Shown: positions 29,437 through 38,017 of the stretch, in pieces | Position numbering within the stretch: the stretch's first letter is position 1 | How the letters are laid out: every line of letters starts with the position of its first letter | Assembly: GCA_015061615.1 (NCBI GenBank) | Contig: SUWE01000001.1 | Location: 62,001-126,000, forward strand | Source: Lentisphaerota bacterium | GTDB taxonomy: Bacteria > Verrucomicrobiota > Lentisphaeria > Victivallales > Victivallaceae | Direction of reading: 5' to 3' | Length of the DNA stretch: 64,000 nucleotides | The notes under the pieces: model-generated | What the model was told of the DNA's origin: nothing | The model's input: only the letters and a program-made list of their open reading frames with translations | The model's database searches: none | Position numbers and translations under genes: made by a program

Positions 29437-30246
29437 ATGAAAAATTTCCGCCATGGCGGAGTAAAGCAGTGCTTTACTCTTATAGAGCTTCTTGTTGTGA
29501 TTGCAATCATCGCCATTCTTGCTTCTATCCTGCTTCCAGCTCTCAACAGTGCCAGAGAGCGTGGACGCAGTGCCAGCTGTATCAACAATCTCAAACAGAT
29601 CGGCAGTGCTTCTGCGATGTACTCTGACACCAATGATGGGTTTATCGCGGGATTCCACTTGTTCTCCGGAGCAAACCAGAAGACCCGCTGGGTCGGCAGA
29701 TTGTATGCGTATGCAGGAAACAACCCGTTTATATGGATTTGTTCTTCCTCGCCGCAGATAGATCATCCCCGTTTCGGTGGATTGAAAGTCGGAACATCTT
29801 ATGCCGATGCCGAGGGCGCACTTGTACGCGTACAGGGATATGGTATAAATGTATACAGTCACTCTGTCGTTTCTGCTTCGGGCGGTTATGATGAGGAAAA
29901 AATAAAAAAGACAAGCAAGGCTTTTTTCTGGACCAATCATAAGGTTGGCAAGATGAAAAATCCAAGTACTCTGCTTTACTCTGGTGATACAGTTGCCAAT
30001 AAAGTCTCAGGAGAAGCGGATTTCTCCCCAGGGCTTGGAATTGGAATTCAGACATCAGGAATGTATTTTTCAATTTATATCTGGCCATCAACAGCAGGAC
30101 CGAGTCTCCGTCCTGTTCACGGAGGAGAAAAAATGATCAATGTCCTTATGACTGACGGTCATGTGGAAACTGTCAGTAAAGATGTTGCCAAAACATGGAT
30201 AAAAGAAGGTACTGATCTTCACAAACAGCATTTTACAGTTCAGTAA
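29437..30246 (+). CDS. Type II secretion/type IV pilin-like pseudopilin (prepilin N-methylation motif, H-X9-DG-like C-terminus)
   Basis: '[45 protein letters not shown]', '[20 protein letters not shown]'. Confidence 0.92.
   Translation: MKNFRHGGVKQCFTLIELLVVIAIIAILASILLPALNSARERGRSASCINNLKQIGSASAMYSDTNDGFIAGFHLFSGANQKTRWVGRLYAYAGNNPFIWICSSSPQIDHPRFGGLKVGTSYADAEGALVRVQGYGINVYSHSVVSASGGYDEEKIKKTSKAFFWTNHKVGKMKNPSTLLYSGDTVANKVSGEADFSPGLGIGIQTSGMYFSIYIWPSTAGPSLRPVHGGEKMINVLMTDGHVETVSKDVAKTWIKEGTDLHKQHFTVQ
29447..29480. repeat. Overlapping palindrome and hairpin at the 5' end of pseudopilin 1
   Basis: TCCGCCATGGCGGA (29447-29460, perfect palindrome) overlapping GAGTAAAGC-AGT-GCTTTACTC (29459-29479). 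Confidence 0.8.
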
Positions 30247-30263
30247 AAGTATTGATTTATTCA

Positions 30264-30305
30264 TGGTCTGCTGCAAATTTCTGCCGCAGACCTTGTTTTT
30301 TGTTT
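30264..30305 (+). terminator. Rho-independent terminator after pseudopilin 1 operon
   Basis: GGTCTGC...GCAGACC followed by TTGTTTTTTGTTTTT. Confidence 0.75.
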
Positions 30306-30380
30306 TTGTTTCATTTTTTGTGAAAAAATCAAACCTGCGGCGGCGTGCAACGCTCGCCGCAACTCTTACGGCGTAATAGA

Positions 30381-30422
30381 CCGCCGCAAAACATCAGGTT
30401 TTGCGCTCAGCCCCAGTTTTTT
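30381..30422 (+). repeat. Partial copy of the 2192-2232 terminator upstream of the AIDA-like adhesin
   Basis: CGCAAAACATCAGGTTTTGCGCTCAGCCCCA is identical to the 3' part of the terminator after the first VCBS gene and is followed by a T tract; the 5' outer arm (GGGGCTGA) is absent. Confidence 0.8.
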
Positions 30423-30543
30423 TTATTTGAATAACAGGCGGCACACCGACTTAATCCGTAATTGTCCGTATCTGTCCGTTAAAAGCGCCGCAAACTCAAC
30501 GCCTGCAAGCCGCTGAAAACACACAAAAAACAAAAAAATCACA

Positions 30544-30589
30544 TTTTTCAATCATAAGCGTTTGAAAAATATAAAACTTATGATAAATT
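30544..30589 (+). promoter_or_regulatory. Putative promoter with interleaved inverted repeats upstream of the AIDA-like adhesin
   Basis: TTTTTCAA(30544-30551)/TTGAAAAA(30562-30569) and ATCATAAG(30551-30558)/CTTATGAT(30577-30584); TTGAAA (30562-30567) N16 TAAATT (30584-30589). Confidence 0.5.
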
Positions 30590-30639
30590 AACCCCACAAA
30601 TATATTTTTTACAACATTTTTCATAAAGGAACAGTTTTT

Positions 30640-33279
30640 ATGGCAGAGTATTATATCTTTTCAGGCATGGTCAGCAGCGGGTTGACACTATCAAATGATT
30701 ATATGTACATCTACTCGAGTGGAACGGCGAACTACACCACCGTTAATTCTGGCGGCTACATAAACATCTACTCAAATGGAGAGGCCAATAAAACTATCGT
30801 TAATTATGCTGGCTCAATGCACATCAAGTTGGGTGGAAAAGCAAACGATACCACTGTTTACGGAAGCGGTAAAATATACATATCCTCTGGTGGTACGGCA
30901 AATCGTACTGGCATTAGCGGGGGCATGATGTGCATCTACTCGGGCGGCACAGCGAACAGCACTACTGTTAATTCCTATGGCAGCATGTACCTATCCTCTG
31001 GCGGTACGGCAAACAGTACTACTATAAATCACGGCAGAATGTATATCTCTTCTGGTGGAATAGCAAACAAAACTATCGTTAATTATGCTGGCTCAATGAA
31101 CATCAACTGGGGTGGAATAGCAAACAACACCACTGTTTATAGCGGAGGCTGGATGCACATCTATTCTGGCACGGCGAACAGTACGACCGTTTATAGTGGA
31201 GGCAGAAAGCACATCGGTCCAGGCGGAACGGCGAACAGCACTACTGTTAATTCAAGCGGTTACATGCACATCTCCTCGGGCGGAACAGCGAATAACACTA
31301 AAGTTGATTATGCTGGCTCCATGGACATATACTCCAGCGGTACAGCGAACAACACCACTGTTAATTCAGGGGGTGAAATGCTCATCTACTCGGGCGGCTC
31401 AGCAAAGACATTGACTTTATCTGCAGGTGGATATCTCGGCGGATTTTCTTTTAAAAAAGATAAATATTTCGATAATGTTTCCAACGGTTCTGCTATTATT
31501 GATGAAAATGTGTATATTCTTGGTTCGAGAATGGATATTTTAGCAGGCGGAACGGCGAACAATACGACAGTTAATTCAAATGGTTACATGCACATATTCG
31601 CTGGGGGAACAGCAACTGACATTGTTGCTAAATCCGGGGCACGCTTTGGTATAACCGTAGCATCTGACACCTACATTCAGGGAACATACAACGGTTCTGC
31701 TTTTGAGATGAAAAATGCGTATATATCTGGTTTCACCATTCATGGTGGCGAAATGGCCATCTCATCGGGAGGAACGGCGAACAATACAACTAACAACGGT
31801 GCTATGTACATCTTCTCAGGGGGAACAGCAAACAACACCACTGTTAATGCAGGGGGCTACATATACATCTCCTCTGACGGGACAGCCAGCAATACTACAA
31901 TATACGCGGGGGGAAGTGCCGATGTATCCATTTCTGGAACATTAAAAAACACAAGAATAAATTCTAAAATAAAAGTCTATGGAACAGCCAGCAATACTGT
32001 TGTTGAAGAGCAAGGGGAATTATTCATCTATAGTCCTGGAATCCATAAACGAAGCCTGTGGATCGGTGAATTTGCATATGTCTACGCTGACCCTGGTTCA
32101 GTAATTGATTTCACTGTTTCAGAATGGACAACATCAGCTGGTTTTATGATCAACAACCTCTCTCGGATAAGTGGATCGCCAACTTATACAATTACCGTAA
32201 AAGATTATCAGAAGTCTGGAACATACAAACTCGCTCAGGGTGCAAGCAATTTCACCGGCACGATCACCATCGGCAACGGAACCGTCGATTACGGCTCGAT
32301 CACTGTCAACGGCGCAGACTTCGTTTACAACGGCACGACCTATTCACTGGATAACGTCAGCGGTAACCTGACTCTGACTGTATCCGGAGGAAAATCCGCC
32401 GCAGTTGACGGCGACCTTGATGGCAACGGTTATGCTGATACGATTCTGGTTCACACCAAGCAGGGGTATTCCGGAGCGTGGCTTACAACAGGAGATGCTT
32501 CGGTTATCAAGTGGGGAAGTCTTTCAAATGTCAACGCGGGAACGGAAATTCTCGGCACCGGCCGACTTTACGGAAGTGAAAATGACGGTCAGGATATCTT
32601 CTTTGCCGACAGCAAATCCGTCGGCGCCTGGAATGTCGTTGGCGGCAAAGTTACCGGATACAAGTCAGTTATGAGTATAAACTCCACCACCAACGTCCTC
32701 GGACTCGGTGACTTCAACGGTGACGGTGCAACGGATATCCTCCTGCGCTCGACTAATGGCGATTTGGGATACTACAACACTGACGGAACCGGGTTCACTT
32801 ATCTCAAAGGTCTGGGTAAGGAGTGGACTGTTGCGGCAATCGGCGACCTCAACGGCGACGGCTTGGATGATACCGTCCTCCGTCACGATGCCGGATTTGC
32901 CGGAACGTTCCTTACCCAATCCAACAACACCGTCAAATGGGCGAATTTGGACACTCTTTCCAACGATATGACTATCGTTGGAACGGGTGACTTCAACGGT
33001 GACGGCGTTGATGACGTTCTCCTTCAGAACAAATCCAACGGCTGGGTCGGAGCTTGGCTCGTTGAAGACGGCAGAGTTGACAGCTTCATTGGTCTTTGCA
33101 CCAATAAGAATACCATTGAACAGATCGCAGATTTCAACGGTGACGGGATCGACGACCTCCGCGTCCGTGCCGGAGCCGATATCGGCGTTCTCTACGTCAA
33201 CGGTGAAGATGACACCACATGGCAATACTTCAAGAGTGTCGGAACTGAGTGGGACACCTCCTTTTCCGCCCTTGCGTAA
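30640..33279 (+). CDS. Giant adhesin-like protein: AIDA-I/autotransporter-passenger-type repeats plus VCBS/FG-GAP C-terminal module
   Basis: Repeats 'SGGTANNTTVNSGGYMHIYSGG'; C-terminal ~290 aa nearly identical to that of the CDS ending at 2181; no obvious signal peptide (MAEYYIFSGMVSSG). Confidence 0.88.
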   Translation: MAEYYIFSGMVSSGLTLSNDYMYIYSSGTANYTTVNSGGYINIYSNGEANKTIVNYAGSMHIKLGGKANDTTVYGSGKIYISSGGTANRTGISGGMMCIYSGGTANSTTVNSYGSMYLSSGGTANSTTINHGRMYISSGGIANKTIVNYAGSMNINWGGIANNTTVYSGGWMHIYSGTANSTTVYSGGRKHIGPGGTANSTTVNSSGYMHISSGGTANNTKVDYAGSMDIYSSGTANNTTVNSGGEMLIYSGGSAKTLTLSAGGYLGGFSFKKDKYFDNVSNGSAIIDENVYILGSRMDILAGGTANNTTVNSNGYMHIFAGGTATDIVAKSGARFGITVASDTYIQGTYNGSAFEMKNAYISGFTIHGGEMAISSGGTANNTTNNGAMYIFSGGTANNTTVNAGGYIYISSDGTASNTTIYAGGSADVSISGTLKNTRINSKIKVYGTASNTVVEEQGELFIYSPGIHKRSLWIGEFAYVYADPGSVIDFTVSEWTTSAGFMINNLSRISGSPTYTITVKDYQKSGTYKLAQGASNFTGTITIGNGTVDYGSITVNGADFVYNGTTYSLDNVSGNLTLTVSGGKSAAVDGDLDGNGYADTILVHTKQGYSGAWLTTGDASVIKWGSLSNVNAGTEILGTGRLYGSENDGQDIFFADSKSVGAWNVVGGKVTGYKSVMSINSTTNVLGLGDFNGDGATDILLRSTNGDLGYYNTDGTGFTYLKGLGKEWTVAAIGDLNGDGLDDTVLRHDAGFAGTFLTQSNNTVKWANLDTLSNDMTIVGTGDFNGDGVDDVLLQNKSNGWVGAWLVEDGRVDSFIGLCTNKNTIEQIADFNGDGIDDLRVRAGADIGVLYVNGEDDTTWQYFKSVGTEWDTSFSALA

Positions 33280-33295
33280 TTCTTTATAAAAGCAA

Positions 33296-33337
33296 ACGTG
33301 CCGTACTCCGGTTTTCAGAGTGCGGCACGTTTTGTAT
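33296..33337 (+). terminator. Rho-independent terminator after AIDA-like adhesin (possibly shared with the converging - strand gene)
   Basis: ACGTGCCGTACTCcggttttcaGAGTGCGGCACGT TTTGT. Confidence 0.75.
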
Positions 33338-33347
33338 ATTGCGTAAA

Positions 33348-34415
33348 TTATTTCACAATATAGGCTTTTCCGCCGTTGCGGGCAGATTTGTGGATCGCAA
33401 AGCAGGCGCGCAGGTTGCGCAGTCCGTCTTCAGCATTCAGCGGTTTGCCGTCGATGATCGACTGAGCGTGAAGCTGGATGATCTGCTGGTAGATGTTGGG
33501 GAACTTACGCGGATGCAGAGGTTTGATTCCTTCGCTGTTTTCCATTTCCAGACGGATGGCGTAAGGCTCATCTTTGTAACCGGAAAGCTGGAACATTGTT
33601 CCATAACCGCGCAGAACTGCGGCATCACCGTAAATCTCATAGCCGAGGTTGGAAAGGGTTCCGACCAGACCGCCGCGGTTTTCGCAGAACGCAACTTTGA
33701 AAGAACCGGTCTGTCCGTTTTCAAGAGTAAAGCGGATATATGCGCCATCTTCAGCTTTGATATTCATGGTTTTCGGCAGATAAACCGCCTGAACCTGTTT
33801 GATCTTGCTGTCAAACATGAACTCCGCCATGTAGATACAGTGTGACGCAACGTCTCCGATTGGACCGCCCATTTCATCAACGTTGTTGCAGCGCCATGAT
33901 GCTGCTTCCGCAGGATCCGCACCAAAGAGAAACTCCATGTGGAAGCAGCTGTCACCGATATTGCCCAGTTTGCCGTTTGCAACATATTTGCGGGCAAGCT
34001 GGTTAAAGGCATTGTAGACCATCATGTGGTCAACTGTCAGACTCAGATGTTTTTTCGCCGCAACTTTGACCATTTCCGCTCCGTCGGCAACGCTGGTAGC
34101 CAACGGCTTCTCACTCATGACGTGTTTGCCGGCATTCATCGCTTTGATCGCGATAGGGGCATGACTCATGTTGTTGGTGGCGATATATACGGCATCGATT
34201 TCCGGATCCTCGAAAATTTCATCCATATCCTTGTACCACTTCAGATTGAGTGCTTTGGCAGCAGATTCGCGGGCAGGGTTCATATCGGTGGCACCGACCA
34301 GTTCCGCATTGGGCAGACCGTTGAAGCGGGTAAGGTCGCAGCCGAAACCTTCTTTGGCGATACGGTTTTCCGCGATTCCGCCGAAACCGATGATAGCATA
34401 TTTGACTTTTTTCAT
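33348..34415 (-). CDS. Gfo/Idh/MocA family oxidoreductase
   Basis: 'YAIIGFGGIAENRIAKEGF', 'GKHVMSEKPLATSVADGAEMV'. Confidence 0.92.
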   Translation of the reverse strand: MKKVKYAIIGFGGIAENRIAKEGFGCDLTRFNGLPNAELVGATDMNPARESAAKALNLKWYKDMDEIFEDPEIDAVYIATNNMSHAPIAIKAMNAGKHVMSEKPLATSVADGAEMVKVAAKKHLSLTVDHMMVYNAFNQLARKYVANGKLGNIGDSCFHMEFLFGADPAEAASWRCNNVDEMGGPIGDVASHCIYMAEFMFDSKIKQVQAVYLPKTMNIKAEDGAYIRFTLENGQTGSFKVAFCENRGGLVGTLSNLGYEIYGDAAVLRGYGTMFQLSGYKDEPYAIRLEMENSEGIKPLHPRKFPNIYQQIIQLHAQSIIDGKPLNAEDGLRNLRACFAIHKSARNGGKAYIVK

Positions 34416-34438
34416 TTTCTGTACCTTTGTAATGTTGA

Positions 34439-35710
34439 TTATTTCATGTAGGCATCAGCAACTTTCTTGAACGCATCAATCATTGCCTGAGTGTGTGCTT
34501 CAGTGTAGACCGGATGGGTGAAGAAGCTGATTGTGCGGTCGGTCATCCAGTTCGCCATTTTGCAGTTGAACTTGGAATAGTCGATCTGGCGGGCTTTGGG
34601 ATCGTTGAAGGGATACTTCGCAGTTCCGAAACCGTTGCGGTCAGTATAAGCCTGTTCCTTGTACATTTCCGGCCAGAGAACACTGTAAACAGGAACACCT
34701 TCAGCGGCAACAGCTTTGATGAAGTCGGCAGTGGAAACGGTGAGTTTATCAGTGTCAAGCACAAACGGTGCCCACCAGAAGGAGTTCTGACGTTCTTCGG
34801 TATCGACCGGGCAGTATTTGATCAGCGGATGATCTTTGAGCTGGGCGATCAGCATTTTTCCGTTGCGGATACGGGCAGGCAGGTTCCAAGTGTCGAAACG
34901 TTCAAGTTCGCACAGACCGATCTGGCTCTGCATTTCCGTCATGCGGAAGTTGAAACCGACGCGGCGGTGGATATACAGCTGTTTACCTTCCATTTCCAGC
35001 AAATTGAGTTTGGCTTTGACATCGTAGCCATGGTCGCGGAAGGAGCGGCATTCCCATGCAAGATCATCGTCATTGGTGACGACCATACCGCCTTCACCGC
35101 CGGTGGTGAAGTGTTTGCTCTGGCAGAAGCTGAAGCATCCGACATTACCGATGGTACCGGCTTTTTTGCCTTTGTAGACACCGCCGAAGCACTGGGCACA
35201 GTCTTCCACAACATAGAGATTGTGTTTCTTGGCGATTGCCATGATCGGATCCATATCCGCAACCATTCCGTAGAGATGGACAACGACGATCGCTTTGGTG
35301 CGTTCGGTGATAGCTTCTTCGATTTTGGTCGGATCGATCAGGTGGTCAGTGCCGACATCGACGAATACGGGGAGGGCACCTGCCTGAAGCGCGCAGAAAC
35401 TTGAGGCAATAAAGCTGTAAGAAGTACAGATCACTTCATCACCGGGACCGACTCCGAGACTGGCAAGCGCGGTGTGCAGCGCACAAGTTCCGTTGGCAAC
35501 GCTGATAGCATTGGCAACGCCGAGCCACTGAGCCCATTTTTTCTCAAATTCCATACCGACTTTACCGGTCCAGTAGTTGACTTTGCCGGATTTGAGGATG
35601 TCGGTGATTTTGTCATAGACGGCGGGGTTGAACTGCGGCCATGCGGGGAAAGCATCGTTGTAAACTTTGCTTCCACCGTTGATTGCCAACTCTTTAACAT
35701 CGATTGCCAT
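34439..35710 (-). CDS. DegT/DnrJ/EryC1/StrS family aminotransferase
   Basis: 'GTCALHTALASLGVGPGDEVICTSYSFIASSFCALQAGALPVFVDV', 'VEDCAQCFGGVYKGKKAGTIGNVGCFSFCQSKHFTTGGEGGMVVTND'. Confidence 0.93.
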   Translation of the reverse strand: MAIDVKELAINGGSKVYNDAFPAWPQFNPAVYDKITDILKSGKVNYWTGKVGMEFEKKWAQWLGVANAISVANGTCALHTALASLGVGPGDEVICTSYSFIASSFCALQAGALPVFVDVGTDHLIDPTKIEEAITERTKAIVVVHLYGMVADMDPIMAIAKKHNLYVVEDCAQCFGGVYKGKKAGTIGNVGCFSFCQSKHFTTGGEGGMVVTNDDDLAWECRSFRDHGYDVKAKLNLLEMEGKQLYIHRRVGFNFRMTEMQSQIGLCELERFDTWNLPARIRNGKMLIAQLKDHPLIKYCPVDTEERQNSFWWAPFVLDTDKLTVSTADFIKAVAAEGVPVYSVLWPEMYKEQAYTDRNGFGTAKYPFNDPKARQIDYSKFNCKMANWMTDRTISFFTHPVYTEAHTQAMIDAFKKVADAYMK

Positions 35711-35756
35711 TTTTTTTCTCCTTTGTTATGGGTTGATCGGCAAGATTGATATATTT

Positions 35757-36794
35757 CTACTGAACCGGTATAAAACGGTATGACAACTTTTTGTTTTCCG
35801 GAGTTATTCCCCGGAGTGTATCCAATAACAGATTAACTGCCATTGCGGCATATTCTTCGATATCCTGACGGAATAAAACCATTTTGTCCGAAGGGTATTT
35901 TTCTTCAAGTTCACTGTGAATGATCGTTGCTATCCGTGGCAGGTAGGAAATTTCAGGCAGCTGGGAACTTATCAATTCTGCAAGCAGCCCGCTTACGATC
36001 GTATCATCATCGCTTACGATTCCATCCGGACGTTCTTCTTCCGGCAGAGCAAGGAGTTTTCCGGCAATTTCCACTCCTCCGGAATATGAGTTGCCCACAA
36101 GTGCCGGTAATTCGCAGGATGAACGCAGAGCCAGCTGATCCTGTGAGGCACAAAGCTGGATGAGTTTGCTGCATCCTGAGTTTTTCAGCGTATTTACTGC
36201 ATCATTTATAAAACGTTTGACTTCGATCACCACACTTAAAGGCATAGTTTCATGGTCATCGTCTCCGATAAAACAGCAGGCGGTGGAATACTTTTCCAGA
36301 AACTTTTGTCCTTCTGCGGAAAATGGACACAAGGTGATTATTCCGTCACAGCGGTGTTCCGAAACTGCCTGCTCCAAACCGGGAAACTCAGCAAGGGAAG
36401 GGCAGGGGGATAAATACGGATCGGTTGTTTGGAAAAAAGTCAGACAGCGGCAATTTTGCTCATTAAGCAATTTTTGGATGAAACCGGTCAATGTGGCAGA
36501 GTAGGCACTGCCGGCAAGGTTGCGGACGGCAACGGCTACTGTTCTGCCGGTCAAACGTCCTGCATGGGGATCGGCAACAAAAATTCCGACCTTGTCCCGG
36601 ACTTCCAGAACTCCGAGACCGCACAGAGAATCGACTGCTGCGGCTATCGTCTGACTGCCGAAACCGAATTCAGCGCGCAACTGTGCATAGGCAGGCAAAC
36701 GGTCACCTTGAGACAAACCGTTGTCATGTATATAGGTTATAAGCGCATTTCTGGCGCTTTCCACCCGGCGCGGCAATTCCTCTGTCGATTTCAT
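35757..36794 (-). CDS. GntR-family wHTH regulator with LacI-like sensor domain
   Basis: 'ALITYIHDNGLSQGDRLPAYAQLRAEFGFGSQTIAAAVDSLCGLGVLEVRDKVGIFV' plus LacI-type C-terminal region. Confidence 0.82.
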   Translation of the reverse strand: MKSTEELPRRVESARNALITYIHDNGLSQGDRLPAYAQLRAEFGFGSQTIAAAVDSLCGLGVLEVRDKVGIFVADPHAGRLTGRTVAVAVRNLAGSAYSATLTGFIQKLLNEQNCRCLTFFQTTDPYLSPCPSLAEFPGLEQAVSEHRCDGIITLCPFSAEGQKFLEKYSTACCFIGDDDHETMPLSVVIEVKRFINDAVNTLKNSGCSKLIQLCASQDQLALRSSCELPALVGNSYSGGVEIAGKLLALPEEERPDGIVSDDDTIVSGLLAELISSQLPEISYLPRIATIIHSELEEKYPSDKMVLFRQDIEEYAAMAVNLLLDTLRGITPENKKLSYRFIPVQ

Positions 36795-36829
36795 AATTTC
36801 CTGTGAAAACAGTTTTTTTACACTGTAAT

Positions 36830-36849
36830 GTATACTGTTTTTAGTATAC
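36830..36849. promoter_or_regulatory. Putative operator of the adjacent GntR-type regulator
   Basis: GTATAC-N8-GTATAC within a longer imperfect inverted repeat, immediately upstream of the regulator start. Confidence 0.55.
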
Positions 36850-36961
36850 TACCTATTAATATAGCTTGTATTCAGACGATTGTCAACACTTTTTGCAAGA
36901 AAAATGATTAAAATCTTTATTTTAACCGCAGATCGTTTCATTGTCAGGAGAAATGAACAAA

Positions 36962-37020
36962 CCGTCCGGACAGACTGACTTGTGTGGGGGGGGATCGATC
37001 GTGTCTGCCCGGACGGTCCC
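36962..37020. repeat. Long GC-rich inverted repeat in a divergent intergenic region
   Basis: ACCGTCCGGACAGAC ... GTCTGCCCGGACGGT arms (14/15 complementary; the odd pair is a G-U wobble in - strand RNA) around a loop with a G8 run and ATCGATCG. Confidence 0.7.
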
Positions 37021-37068
37021 TGTTCACTTCTTAATATAGTATAATTTTAATAAAAATCAAGTGAGTTA

Positions 37069-37114
37069 TTTAATAAAATTAAGAATTTTTCAAAAATAAC
37101 TTAATTTTATTAAA
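37069..37114. repeat. AT-rich 15-bp perfect inverted repeat
   Basis: TTTAATAAAATTAAG (37069-37083)/CTTAATTTTATTAAA (37100-37114). Confidence 0.7.
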
Positions 37115-37186
37115 AAATGCGGATGCTTGACTTTTTTATCAATCGGCAGTAGATTATGTGAAAAACGTATTGGAGAGTGTTTTTTT

Positions 37187-37855
37187 ATGGAAAACAACGA
37201 TTTTTTGAAAATATATTTTGCCGGTGATCTTTTTGATGCCAAAGATCTCGGCGGCAATCTGATGCTGGCTGAGGCAATCGAAGAAATTTCCAATGGCAGA
37301 TATAAGGTCAGTTTGCCGCAGGATGGTGAATGCGAAGTTAAAGAGCGTACAGCACAGAGCATCCGGGATCAGGATTTCCGTATGCTGCTGGAAAGTGACG
37401 TGCTGGTGGCAAATTTTGATGGAACCGATCTTGATTCCGGAACTGTCGTGGAATTTTGTTTTGCCAAAATGATGGATATTCCAACTGTATTGCTGAGAAC
37501 AGATTTCCGTGACAGCGGTGATTCAACTTTGCCGGATACGACGCCGTGGAATCTGATGGCATCGCATTTCCCCAGAACTTCGATACTTCACCTTAACGCG
37601 ATGGTACTGTATCACGAATGCAGAAAAATTGAAAATGTTCCGGAAAGATTGTCTTTGTATTACCGTTCGATTGCCGGAGAGGTCGTTACTGAGTTGGATA
37701 AAGTGACTTCGCAGCGGAGCTGGCTTGAAAAAGATAAACTTTACAGTGTACTCTGTAATACTGTAAAGAGTATCGGCGGCGGAGACAGAGCGATTTTTTC
37801 AGAAGAAGAAATGCTTGATACCGTCCGCCGCAAAAACTCATCCGGACTTTATTGA
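37187..37855 (+). CDS. Nucleoside 2-deoxyribosyltransferase-like protein
   Basis: 'LKIYFAGDLFDAKDLGGNLMLAEAIEEI', 'IRDQDFRMLLESDVLVANFDGTDLDSGTVVEFCFAKMMDIPTVLLRTDFR'. Confidence 0.82.
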   Translation: MENNDFLKIYFAGDLFDAKDLGGNLMLAEAIEEISNGRYKVSLPQDGECEVKERTAQSIRDQDFRMLLESDVLVANFDGTDLDSGTVVEFCFAKMMDIPTVLLRTDFRDSGDSTLPDTTPWNLMASHFPRTSILHLNAMVLYHECRKIENVPERLSLYYRSIAGEVVTELDKVTSQRSWLEKDKLYSVLCNTVKSIGGGDRAIFSEEEMLDTVRRKNSSGLY

Positions 37856-38017
37856 GGCAATTCTAAAACTCCTCAAAAATTCTTGGAAATCATCGCTGCG
37901 ATCTCAAAGCGGAGCGTTTTCGGTGGTTATTTATTCAACAGCCACGCTCAAACTGCCGCTTTGATCTCATCAACGCTGATTTTTCAATCTCTTTTTGAAT
38001 CAGTTTTGAAATTGCCT

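Noticed and set aside
30640-33279. Classical type V autotransporter
   Set aside because: AIDA-like passenger repeats are present, but the C-terminus is a VCBS/FG-GAP module with no beta-barrel.
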